Positions 7,316 through 14,793 of a DNA stretch of 64,000 nt are shown in pieces. A program made the translations under genes and the position numbers. Position 1 is the first letter of the stretch; each line of letters starts with the position of its first letter. Below the pieces are notes generated by a model that worked only from the letters and a program-made list of their open reading frames with translations, was not told the origin of the DNA and made no database searches. The stretch is from Edaphobacter bradus (GTDB taxonomy: Bacteria > Acidobacteriota > Terriglobia > Terriglobales > Acidobacteriaceae), in assembly GCF_025685645.1 (NCBI RefSeq), contig NZ_JAGSYF010000002.1:186001-250000 (forward strand), written 5' to 3'.

Positions 7316-9151
7316 TCAGTGCTGCGAAGGCGGACGGTACGCATCCTTCTCCGCCTTCCCGCTCGGGTCCAGCGGAGCATTGTCATCCTGCTCCTGGTGC
7401 TGTACATTCGGGGCCGCAAACGGCTGCTTCAGCCCCTGCTCAGCGGCGGCCTTGGTATCCGGACGGCTATCACGCACCGTCAGGGCCGCACGGTACTCTT
7501 CGACCGCCTTCTCCCTCTCCGACTGAACGTCATACAACCGGCCAAGATAAATATGCGACCAGGCCAGTGTCCGCGGGTCCTTCGACAGCTTCAGCGTAGC
7601 TTCGAAGTTAACCTGCGCCTCCTCCGGCTGCCGCTGCATCAGGTTTGCCCGCGCAATCACGTAGTGGGCCTCGGCATGGTCCGCCGCAGGATCGCTGAGC
7701 GCCGTCCTTGCGAGCGACGTCGCGCCATCCAGATCACCCTTCATCAGCTTCATCTCGGCAAGGTCCAGCCCCGAGAGCTGTCGCGGCCCACGGCGCACAA
7801 GATCGTGCGTCCCCTGCGGCAGAAATGCGACCTGCTCGGCGTCATGTCGCTGGCGGTCCACGTCCATTCCGTAGACCATCTCGCCGATGTCGTCCTTCAG
7901 GCTGACGCCGTCCCGCTCCATCTGGCCGAGCTTGGCGTAGAAGTAGTCCACCAGCACCCAGCCCTGGCGCTTCGACAGGTCGACGCTCTTCCTGCGCACC
8001 GCCTCTGCCTGCCGGTTGTACTCGGTCATCTCGGCGTCGTAGCGCTCCAGGTCCGCTCGCTGCTTCACTTGAGTCGGCCGCTTCGGTCTGGCGATGCCGA
8101 CGTCCATCGTCTGCGCCTCGACCGCCTTGATCAGGCACTCCGTCAGGAACGCCGCGATGTCCGACTTGTAGGTGAAGTCCAGCGGAGCATCCTGCACTGC
8201 CTTCAGCAGCGGCAGCAGCCGGTCCATCGCCGAGGCCCGCGCATAGATAAGCGGCTCGACTTCGTAGTGCAGATACGTATGGCGGATGTCGTCCATGTGC
8301 ACCGCCGTCGCAGGGTTTGCGTCCTCCGGGACGGCTGCCGGCGACCCCACCACGATGTAATCGTTTCCGTAGATGCGCGCGTTCGTCGCCGAGGGAGCCA
8401 GCATTGGCTCCATCAGCACGAGAAAGCGGCGGCCATCATAGCTGCTGACCGGAAGCCGCAGATAGACGTTTGTGGCGAGGATCATCTTCGTCAGCGAATC
8501 ATGCACCTTGCCGACGGCGGCCTCGTACTCCGGCCGATGTTCCACCCACAGGGCATGCAGGTGGACATCCTCGCCGAACGTTCGCAGCAGCGGAAGAATG
8601 TTGACCACCTGCGTCGAGTCCGGCGGGAGTTCCGTCTCCTCGACCGTCGGGGTCAACTGCGGCGGCGGATTCAGGTACAGCGCCAGCGAGATGTACTGCC
8701 CCAGGTTCAGCCCGCTATCGGTCATATTATGCAGGCGAATGTAGTTGCACAGCGCATCCCGGTGGTCGCGAGCGTCCGCCGAAGCTGTCAACGCCGTGTT
8801 GACCTCTTCGCGGATCTCGAGCCGCACGGGAATGGAGTGCTCAAGGTCGGCGTCGTAACCGCAGGCGTTGAGCGCCACCGCCAGATCGAACAGCGGCTCG
8901 TTGGTCTCCAGCGTCACCGCCGAGCCGCCGGCCTCCGGCTGCGCAATCCGCGGAGCTATCTTCGGGCGCTCCGTCGTCTCCTCGGAGGGCTGAGAGCTGC
9001 TGCTGCTTGATGACTGAGGCTGGGATCCGGACTGCGCCAGCGAACTCAGGCCGGCGCTCGCAAACAGAGCGGCAGACAGAAAGACCGTACAGGTCTGTGG
9101 GACTAGACGCGAGGGGATGAGACGCGAGGCTCGGTTGGAGAAAGAAAACAC
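7316..9151 (-). CDS. secreted TPR-containing protein
   Basis: This 611-residue protein starts with a basic region and a hydrophobic signal segment (about residues 15-38), followed by a Ser/Gln-rich linker. The middle (about 80-430) is a conserved-looking region I cannot assign, with IRLHNMTDSGLNLGQYISLALYL. The C-terminal part (about 455-575) reads as three or more tetratricopeptide repeats (DLAEMKLMKGDLDGATSLARTAL, AEAHYVIARANLMQRQPEEAQVNFEATL, AWSHIYLGRLYDVQSEREKAVEEYRAAL). TPRs mediate protein-protein contacts. It lies between rnc and the sigma/anti-sigma pair on the same strand. An exported scaffold is likely; the role is unknown. Confidence 0.75.
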   Translation of the reverse strand: MFSFSNRASRLIPSRLVPQTCTVFLSAALFASAGLSSLAQSGSQPQSSSSSSSQPSEETTERPKIAPRIAQPEAGGSAVTLETNEPLFDLAVALNACGYDADLEHSIPVRLEIREEVNTALTASADARDHRDALCNYIRLHNMTDSGLNLGQYISLALYLNPPPQLTPTVEETELPPDSTQVVNILPLLRTFGEDVHLHALWVEHRPEYEAAVGKVHDSLTKMILATNVYLRLPVSSYDGRRFLVLMEPMLAPSATNARIYGNDYIVVGSPAAVPEDANPATAVHMDDIRHTYLHYEVEPLIYARASAMDRLLPLLKAVQDAPLDFTYKSDIAAFLTECLIKAVEAQTMDVGIARPKRPTQVKQRADLERYDAEMTEYNRQAEAVRRKSVDLSKRQGWVLVDYFYAKLGQMERDGVSLKDDIGEMVYGMDVDRQRHDAEQVAFLPQGTHDLVRRGPRQLSGLDLAEMKLMKGDLDGATSLARTALSDPAADHAEAHYVIARANLMQRQPEEAQVNFEATLKLSKDPRTLAWSHIYLGRLYDVQSEREKAVEEYRAALTVRDSRPDTKAAAEQGLKQPFAAPNVQHQEQDDNAPLDPSGKAEKDAYRPPSQH

Positions 9152-9213
9152 GATATGGATTCGACGCTCCCTTGGAGTTTAGGGGAGCAGTGGAAGACCA
9201 TGCAACCCGCCCG

Positions 9214-9897
9214 CTATCCGCGAACCGAGATTCCCGAGTATGTCACCACTACCATGCTGCGCACCGGAGCGCCAAAGACCCGTGCGGGCTCAAAGACGCT
9301 CAAGAGCAGCTGGCCGGCCACCTGGGAGCGAACCGCCTCATTCGCCTGCCCCGAGACGATGTGGTAGTCGTACACGCGGCCCTGTGCGTTCACGTACGCC
9401 TCGACGACAATCGCCGAATCGCTGTTTCCCTCGATGGCTCTGGGCGTGTCCGCCGAATACAGATAATGCGGCGAGGTCATCGCGCCCAGCGGCTCGTCGT
9501 TGGCCATCACCGTCTGTGGCGCGGCCACCATCCCCAGCAGCATCATAATGCTGCCCACCAGCGCAACCGACCCCGCAAAGCCAGCCGATACCTGCACCAG
9601 CAACGGGCGGATCGCGTTCTCCCACTTCACGCTGACCGAGTCCATCCAGCGAGCCTTGGCCGCAGCCTGCTCATGCGAGATCGCCAGCCGGAGCTTCATT
9701 CCCAGATCGGCAGGCGCCTTCGCCGGACCAAGCGACGCCAGCGTCAGCTGCATCGACCGCAGGCCGTCAAACTCCTCCTGGCACGCTGGGCACTCCTCAA
9801 GATGCCGGGCAATCTTCTGCATCTCCTGGCCGCTCACAGCGCAGTCGAGGTAGGACGAAAACGAAGTTCGGATTTGCGCGCAGTGTGGGGAAGTCAT
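9214..9897 (-). CDS. zinc-finger anti-sigma factor
   Basis: The product is 227 residues long. Its N-terminus holds a ZAS-type motif, with Cys18, then HLEECPACQEE (His32, Cys36, Cys39), the usual H-x3-C-x2-C zinc site that lets these proteins clamp an ECF sigma factor. A single membrane helix lies at about 100-125 (FAGSVALVGSIMMLLGMVA), leaving a periplasmic C-terminal domain that could sense envelope stress. The ATG overlaps the sigma gene stop as ATGA, the classic coupling for sigma/anti-sigma pairs. The periplasmic part (about 95 residues) resembles a TonB-C-like or energy-transducer fold in places (VVEAYVNAQGRVYDYHIVSG), which is inference only. Confidence 0.88.
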   Translation of the reverse strand: MTSPHCAQIRTSFSSYLDCAVSGQEMQKIARHLEECPACQEEFDGLRSMQLTLASLGPAKAPADLGMKLRLAISHEQAAAKARWMDSVSVKWENAIRPLLVQVSAGFAGSVALVGSIMMLLGMVAAPQTVMANDEPLGAMTSPHYLYSADTPRAIEGNSDSAIVVEAYVNAQGRVYDYHIVSGQANEAVRSQVAGQLLLSVFEPARVFGAPVRSMVVVTYSGISVRG

Positions 9898-10577
9898 TGC
9901 GTCGCCGTCTCCCTGGATGTATTGGCGTGCATCAGGGGAGTCGAGCCTCTTTCCTGATCCACGAGCAGTGCCCGCAGCGCCGAACGCCCTCGCGTCAGCC
10001 GCGACTTCACCGTTCCGAGATTCACATCCAGAATCTCGGCAATCTCTTCATACGCAAAGCCTTCAATCTCGCGCAATACCACTACCGTCCGGAAGGCCTC
10101 TGGAAGCTGCCGCAGCGCCGCCTCCACTCTCTCCCTCATCTCGGCGTGCACCGCATAGTCGAACGGGCTTTCGCCTTGATCGGCCAGCGTCGCGTTCAGC
10201 GACAGGCTCCTGCCGTCCTCTTCCACACATGGCGAGTCAATCGTCAGCTCCTGCTTTTTGTGCCGCGACCACCACCGCCGCTGGTTTGAGGCCTCGTGCA
10301 GCGCAATCCGGTATAGCCACGTCCGCAGGCTCGACTCGCCATGAAAGCTTCGTATGCTGCGGAAGACCTTGATGAACACTTCCTGCGTAATGTCAGCGGC
10401 GTCGGAGGGATCGGTCAGGCTGCGCGCGATCAGCGAGTACAGCGGCTGATGGTATTGGGCGATCAGAATCGCGAACGCCTCCTCGGAGCCGGCCTTAAGG
10501 TCGGCAACGAGTGCTGCGTCTTCGGTCCTGATGCCAATCGCGCTGGCCAGATTTCCCACGAGTGTGCCCGCCTGCAT
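9894..10577 (-). CDS. ECF RNA polymerase sigma factor
   Basis: The 227-residue protein has region 2 (AFAILIAQYHQPLYSLIARSL, DAADITQEVFIKVFRSIRSF, then SLRTWLYRIALHEA for promoter melting and -10 recognition). After a linker of about 40 residues comes region 4 (LPEAFRTVVVLREIEGFAYEEIAEILDVNLGTVKSRLTRGRSAL), the helix-turn-helix for the -35 element. Region 3 is missing, as expected of group IV factors. AAAGGA precedes the ATG by about eight bases. It is translationally coupled to its anti-sigma factor downstream, so release of this factor probably follows an envelope signal. Regulon unknown. Confidence 0.93.
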   Translation of the reverse strand: MQAGTLVGNLASAIGIRTEDAALVADLKAGSEEAFAILIAQYHQPLYSLIARSLTDPSDAADITQEVFIKVFRSIRSFHGESSLRTWLYRIALHEASNQRRWWSRHKKQELTIDSPCVEEDGRSLSLNATLADQGESPFDYAVHAEMRERVEAALRQLPEAFRTVVVLREIEGFAYEEIAEILDVNLGTVKSRLTRGRSALRALLVDQERGSTPLMHANTSRETATQ

Positions 10578-10594
10578 TTCGGGTGTCCTTTAAA

Positions 10595-10619
10595 GTACGA
10601 CGTCTTCAAACCAGTTGCA
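10595..10619 (-). promoter_or_regulatory. possible ECF-type autoregulated promoter of the sigma gene
   Basis: On the minus strand TGCAAC is followed 14 bases later by CGTAC, about 20 bases before the ribosome-binding site of the sigma gene. This resembles the AAC/CGT-type bipartite sites of ECF sigma factors, although the spacer is one or two bases short. Confidence 0.3.
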
Positions 10620-10780
10620 AATCGTAGCCCTCAGAGCGAACGGGAAACAACGCCGGCGGCGGCCGAGTGCTCGCTCACTCTATATTCCTTAGACACCGGA
10701 AGATAGCCATTTGTTTCCTCATCCGTTTGACGAATGCCGCGCCTTCCTCCAGAATAGATAGAGTCCTTCCGCGTAAGAGT

Positions 10781-10856
10781 GGGCCTGTGGCGCAGCTGGG
10801 AGCGCGCTTCCATGGCATGGAAGAGGTCATCGGTTCGATCCCGATCAGGTCCACCA
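10781..10856 (+). tRNA. tRNA-Ala (GGC)
   Basis: All arms of a 76-nt cloverleaf including the encoded CCA can be drawn. The acceptor GGGCCTG pairs with CAGGTCC (one G-T). The anticodon stem CTTCC/GGAAG encloses the loop ATGGCAT, giving anticodon GGC. The T-arm contains GGTTCGATCCC. It lies alone between the divergent sigma and TetR genes. Confidence 0.95.
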
Positions 10857-10871
10857 AATTCCCTTCAAAAG

Positions 10872-11504
10872 TCAGACGTCTGGCTGGCGTTCGGCATCAA
10901 CTGTCTCCTTGACCATATCGAGCACGGTCGCGGCGGCCGCTTCTTCGCTTCCACTGGCCTCTGCAAGGGCGTCGAAGAACTCGAATGAGGTGAGGGCATA
11001 GAGGATCGCGGCTTTTCGCTCCTTGTCATCCGAGTCCCCGCCACGAAGCACCTCGACAACCCGACGCGACGCCATCCTTCGGCGCTGGTTGCGCGCCTCG
11101 ACTGCGTCTCCGAACTCAGGATCGACTGCAGCTATCCCGTGGATTCGCCGAATCAGCAGACGATCCTTTCGCCAGAAGCCCGTAAAGACCCTCACAAACC
11201 CCGTAAGCATCGCCGCAGGATCGGAGTGTTGCATTACCAGCCGCATCTGCTCCATACCGCCGCTCCTGGCCATCTGGTCGAACAGAGCCTCGACGACTCC
11301 CGATTTGGTTCTAAAGAGGTTATGGACCGTTTGCCGGGTAACCTCGCTCTCCCGCGCCAACGCCTCCAGCCTTAGATTAGGCAGGCCGCCGGACCTTAGT
11401 TGTGCCCGCGCCGCTGCCAGAATCCTCGCCCTCCGGTTATCAGACCCTTCAAGCCGCTTGCCTAGCGAGTAAGGCCGCTTGCACGGAACAGCTTCATTCT
11501 CCAT
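10872..11504 (-). CDS. TetR/AcrR family transcriptional regulator
   Basis: The product is 210 residues long. The N-terminal DNA-binding domain (about 22-70) shows the family pattern RARILAAARAQLRSGGLPNLRLEALARESEVTRQTVHNLFRTKSGVVEALF, with the recognition helix in VTRQTVHNLF. The C-terminal ligand domain is helical and unassigned. The gene is divergent from two membrane-protein genes. The intergenic gap contains a perfect 15-base palindrome that is the likely operator for both directions. The ligand is unknown. The stop lies only 15 bases from the tRNA-Ala gene on the other strand. Confidence 0.88.
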   Translation of the reverse strand: MENEAVPCKRPYSLGKRLEGSDNRRARILAAARAQLRSGGLPNLRLEALARESEVTRQTVHNLFRTKSGVVEALFDQMARSGGMEQMRLVMQHSDPAAMLTGFVRVFTGFWRKDRLLIRRIHGIAAVDPEFGDAVEARNQRRRMASRRVVEVLRGGDSDDKERKAAILYALTSFEFFDALAEASGSEEAAAATVLDMVKETVDAERQPDV

Positions 11505-11535
11505 GGCAGCACGATCTTAACTCGTCACATTTAAC

Positions 11536-11550
11536 TTTACAACATGTAAA
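11536..11550. promoter_or_regulatory. candidate TetR operator TTTACAACATGTAAA
   Basis: TTTACA and TGTAAA form a perfect six-base inverted repeat around a three-base centre. It lies 32 bases from the TetR start codon, in the gap shared with the divergent membrane-protein genes. Size, symmetry and position fit a TetR dimer site. In the plus direction the left arm could itself act as a -35 element. Confidence 0.55.
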
Positions 11551-11686
11551 TTTAAATTCTAGACTAAGCACGAAATTTGGTTGAAGGTGTCCCACGACTT
11601 CGATCCCCAGCCCGGCGGCAACCCCTCACGCCTCTGCCTCACCTCTATGGCTGCGACTGTGTTTCTGGGCCTCCATCTTCATTGCT

Positions 11687-12283
11687 GTGGCCGTTGTCAT
11701 TCGACGGCTTGCTGCCCTGGCACACCCATCAACCTCCGGGCCACCCGAGCTTGTCGGCATGGACGCCATATTTGCTTCTCGCGCTGCGCTCACGCTCGCT
11801 CACATCCTTCCGGCGATGGCCTTCGTCTTGGTAGCGCCCTTCCTCTTCCTGCGACGTTTCGCCGGAGCGGCCTGGCCCCGGCACCTGATCTACCCCCTTG
11901 GGATCATCGTGGGGCTCACTGCCTACGCGATGAGTACCTACTCTATCGGCGGCTGGACGGAGCGCTCGGCGGTGCTCCTCTTCAATAGTCTTTTTCTCTT
12001 CTCGCTCGTGCGAGCATTTTGGTGCGGTCGCGCCAACGAGATCGTCCTTGAGAGGCGCTGGCTTACTCGATCGGTTGGAATCCTGCTGGGCATCGCGACC
12101 ACGCGCCCGGTGATGGGAGCCTTCTTCGCAACCAGCCGCCTTACCCATCTGGTTCCGAGCCAGTTCTTCGGCGTGGCCTTCTGGATAGGCTTCTCTCTCA
12201 ATACAGTGGCTGTTGAACTCTGGCTACGCTCCACGAAACCTCAATCGCAAGCTGAACGCAACCTCCTGATCCCAGAGAGCTGA
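11687..12283 (+). CDS. DUF2306-like membrane protein, start unclear
   Basis: The listed GTG start gives 198 residues with several membrane helices (about 35-55, 65-82, 95-112, 125-145, 155-175). The same reading frame is open upstream to 11585 and encodes a sensible first helix (LWLRLCFWASIFIAVAVVI), but it contains no ATG, GTG or TTG. A GTG TCC at 11587 would enter this frame if one C of CCC (11591-11593) were removed. So either a one-base indel or sequencing error has separated the start from the gene, or a noncanonical start is used. The gene is downstream of the TetR operator and is followed after 37 bases by a second membrane-protein gene. Family call is moderate. Confidence 0.6.
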   Translation: MAVVIRRLAALAHPSTSGPPELVGMDAIFASRAALTLAHILPAMAFVLVAPFLFLRRFAGAAWPRHLIYPLGIIVGLTAYAMSTYSIGGWTERSAVLLFNSLFLFSLVRAFWCGRANEIVLERRWLTRSVGILLGIATTRPVMGAFFATSRLTHLVPSQFFGVAFWIGFSLNTVAVELWLRSTKPQSQAERNLLIPES

Positions 12284-12320
12284 CGTCTGTCGGCCCACCG
12301 AGCCGTAACGGAGCGAATCT

Positions 12321-13043
12321 ATGAACTCACAACCCGACACGCCCAAACCGCAGCGCCATCTTGGTCCTCCACTTTGGTTGCTGGCCATTCTCTACACTCT
12401 CCTCTTCAACGCCGGGCTCTATCCGGTCACCGCTTTCGCGGGTAAGCCTTATTGGCCCGGCCCGTGGGAGCCTCAGTCGGTGATCATCACATACTTTCAG
12501 GCTCGTCCGGGCCACGTTCTGGCCTGCATGTTCCTACAGTTTGGAGCGACAATCTGCCTCGGCCTGTTTACGGTCGTTGCGGTCAGTCGCCTGCGCTTTC
12601 TTGGCGTGCAATCGGCCGGTTCTTGGATTGCGCTATTTGGTGGCCTTCTCACGGTATTCGACGGTGTCGCCGCAAGCTTGATTGGCTGGACGATGATCCA
12701 TCCTGCCGTACTTCAGAGTTCCTAGGTACTTATTGCGCTCTACTACCTCGCGTACGCTTTCGGAGGCCCTGGCTTCTCGATCCCGATGGGCCTGCTCATC
12801 GCAGGGATCACCATTCCATCTGCCATTCAGAGGCTCTTGCCGCGATGGATTGTCGTTCTCGGCCTCGTACTTGCGGTCGCTGGCGAGTTGAGCTGGCTGC
12901 ACCTCGTTGTCCCCTCAGCCCTCTTCCTCATCCCATTGACGCGCTTCCCTGGCTTTATCTGGATTATCGCCGTCGGCTTCTCGCTGCCCAAGACAACTCC
13001 GCTGCGTATTGCTCTCTCATCCGCTCAACCGGCCTCTGCGTGA
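12321..13043 (+). pseudogene. membrane protein gene interrupted by an in-frame amber codon
   Basis: The first segment (12321-12725) codes for 134 residues with membrane helices and ends at TAG (12723-12725). The same frame then continues without any other stop to 13043, reading VLIALYYLAYAFGGPGFSIPMGLLIAG and further hydrophobic helices that end in ALSSAQPASA. The protein character (multi-helix membrane protein of about 240 residues) is continuous across the TAG. This indicates a point mutation such as CAG or TCG to TAG, not a true end. It is the second gene of the TetR-controlled pair. A truncated product or readthrough is possible. I cannot name the family with certainty. Confidence 0.7.
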
Positions 13044-13133
13044 GGCGCGATTCGAGTGCGATCACGGCCTCGTTAGTGCATTGTGGAAAAACAGGACCGC
13101 CGGAGACTCTGTCCATCATGCAAACTCGAAGAC

Positions 13134-14105
13134 ATGGTGCGAGTAGGCGTTGATGAGATGTTGGCAGAAGAACTTACAAAGGACTTTCCCAGGGGAATAG
13201 AGCTCGTAAGGATTCCGCGGCACGGCGACAAGGTGATCGACGTTGATTTCTGGATTCTGACCTTTGCCCACAGGAGTGCCAAACAGACCTTTGCCCGGCT
13301 GCGCGGAGTAAAGGTCGTGCAGTCTCTGATGGCCGGTGTGGACTGGATCCTGCCCTGGCTTCCGAAGAACGTAGTGCTGTGCAACGGGCGCGGAATCCAT
13401 GACATTTCGACCTCGGAGTGGGTGGTGGCGGCCATCCTGTCCTCGCTCAAGAGGTTTCCGCACTTCCGTGATACCCAGATGAAGCACGAATGGGCGGGCC
13501 AGGCCGCGGTCCGTGATGACTTCCTGAGCGAGAGCGGGGCGCAGATGGGGCAGTACCGGGTGTTGGGCGAAGACCTTGCCGACAAGACCGTGCTGATTGT
13601 CGGGTATGGATCGATCGGCGCGGCCATCGAGGCACGGCTGGCTCCGTTCGGCGTGAGGATCGTGAGGGTGGCGCGCGGCGCGAGGAACTCGCCTGAGGTG
13701 CATGCGATTGCAGAGCTGGATGGCCTGCTGGGCGAGGCCGATATCGTGGTGACGATCGTTCCGCTGACGGCGGAGACGCGCGGGATGATTGGAGCCAGCC
13801 AGATCGCACGCATGAAGCACCGCGCACTGCTGGTGAATGCGGCACGCGGGCCTGTGGTCCAGACGGACGCGCTGGTGGAGGCGCTTTATGGGCATCGCAT
13901 CCGCGCGGCCATGGACGTGACCGATCCGGAGCCGTTGCCGCCGGGGCATCCCTTGTGGTCTGCGCCGAACTGTTTCATTACGCCGCACGTCGGAGGATCA
14001 ACACCCGAGTTTATTCGTCGGGGATACCGGTTCGCGGCGGCGCAGGTAGGGCGATTTATCGCCGGGGAACCGCTGCAGAATGTAGTGAACGACGCTGGCT
14101 ACTGA
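13134..14105 (+). CDS. D-2-hydroxyacid dehydrogenase family protein
   Basis: This is a 323-residue NAD-dependent enzyme of the formate/glycerate dehydrogenase family. It has the nucleotide-binding motif VLIVGYGSIGAAIEARLAPFG, the conserved Arg in NAARGPVV, an Asp/Glu relay in DVTDPEPLPPGHPLW, and His in ITPHVGG near the C-terminus. These match the catalytic Arg-Glu-His set. Such enzymes reduce 2-keto acids to D-2-hydroxy acids or the reverse; the substrate is not evident. The ATG at 13134 gives the usual length, and a GTG at 13083 would add 17 residues. The gene stands alone, behind the broken membrane-protein gene. Confidence 0.82.
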   Translation: MVRVGVDEMLAEELTKDFPRGIELVRIPRHGDKVIDVDFWILTFAHRSAKQTFARLRGVKVVQSLMAGVDWILPWLPKNVVLCNGRGIHDISTSEWVVAAILSSLKRFPHFRDTQMKHEWAGQAAVRDDFLSESGAQMGQYRVLGEDLADKTVLIVGYGSIGAAIEARLAPFGVRIVRVARGARNSPEVHAIAELDGLLGEADIVVTIVPLTAETRGMIGASQIARMKHRALLVNAARGPVVQTDALVEALYGHRIRAAMDVTDPEPLPPGHPLWSAPNCFITPHVGGSTPEFIRRGYRFAAAQVGRFIAGEPLQNVVNDAGY

Positions 14106-14145
14106 GCCTGCGCCCCGGCCACTCACGGGGCGCAGGCAGGGGATT

Positions 14146-14523
14146 TCAGGCGTGGATGACGGAAGCGCGCGCTAGAGGACGGGTGTAGTAGCCGATGTCG
14201 TCGTCCTCATCTTCGTCGTCGTCATCATCTTCCTCTTCGTCATCCTCGTCTTCGTCGTCGTCGTCGAAGTCCTCGTCTTCGTCGTCGTAGGAGTACTCGT
14301 CGTCGTCCTCATCCTCGTCATCCTCTTCGTCGTCATCGTCGACGTCAACGTCCTCCTCGTCATCGTAGCCGTCATCCTCTTCTTCGTCGTCGTAACCGTA
14401 GGAGGGCTTTTTGGGCGAGAGCTCAAGCCGCACAGCACCGTCGGCGAAGATGGGGTGAGCAGCAGAGGAGAGCAGCACGGCAAAGGAAGCAGTGGGGTTC
14501 AGGGTCAGGGTCTCGGTCGTCAT
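14146..14523 (-). CDS. hyperacidic Asp/Glu-repeat protein
   Basis: The 125-residue protein has an ordinary N-terminal 40 residues (TETLTLNPTASFAVLLSSAAHPIFADGAVRLELSPKKPS). Then comes an almost uninterrupted run of Asp and Glu (about residues 45-110) punctuated by Tyr and Gly, and a short basic-hydrophobic tail (IGYYTRPLARASVIHA). AGGAG sits nine bases before the ATG, which supports translation, and both ends are non-repetitive, so this is a real gene. The coding DNA is a GAC/GAT/GAA/GAG repeat prone to slippage. Possible roles include cation or calcium binding, chaperoning of basic proteins, or DNA mimicry; none can be assigned. Confidence 0.7.
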   Translation of the reverse strand: MTTETLTLNPTASFAVLLSSAAHPIFADGAVRLELSPKKPSYGYDDEEEDDGYDDEEDVDVDDDDEEDDEDEDDDEYSYDDEDEDFDDDDEDEDDEEEDDDDDEDEDDDIGYYTRPLARASVIHA

Positions 14524-14763
14524 GAGGATGATCTCCTGTGAGATTTGCGTACTGGGGTAGGATGCAGCAGACGCAAAAAGGTGAGTTTAAAAAACGAGAT
14601 TTCGTTCGACGAATCCGTTTGTTGTCGGTGACTTTGAGAATACCTGAAGCTGCTCCCCGGATATAGCCCTGGAAGTCTGCCACAGCTACCGTCCCTTGGC
14701 CAGAATCTTTGCATCGCGGCCCACCGTGGTGGCAGCGGTGCCGCTCCGATACGAGGGAGACGG

Positions 14764-14787
14764 GTATAAAAGGGGATCGGTCCCCTT
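14764..14787 (-). terminator. intrinsic terminator of the diguanylate cyclase gene
   Basis: AAGGGGA and TCCCCTT form a seven-base perfect stem with a TCGG-type tetraloop. On the minus strand it is followed by TTTTATA. It lies directly downstream of the stop of the GGDEF gene. Confidence 0.7.
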
Positions 14788-14793
14788 GCCGGG

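Noticed and set aside
7319..9010. 563-codon plus-strand frame opposite the TPR gene
   Set aside because: It is an antisense shadow in GC-rich DNA. The product is Arg/His/Leu-rich without domain character, whereas the minus strand encodes a signal peptide and TPRs.
14172..14483. Thr/Arg-rich frame overlapping the acidic protein
   Set aside because: It is another reading frame of the same GAC/GAT repeat, without a separate ribosome-binding site.
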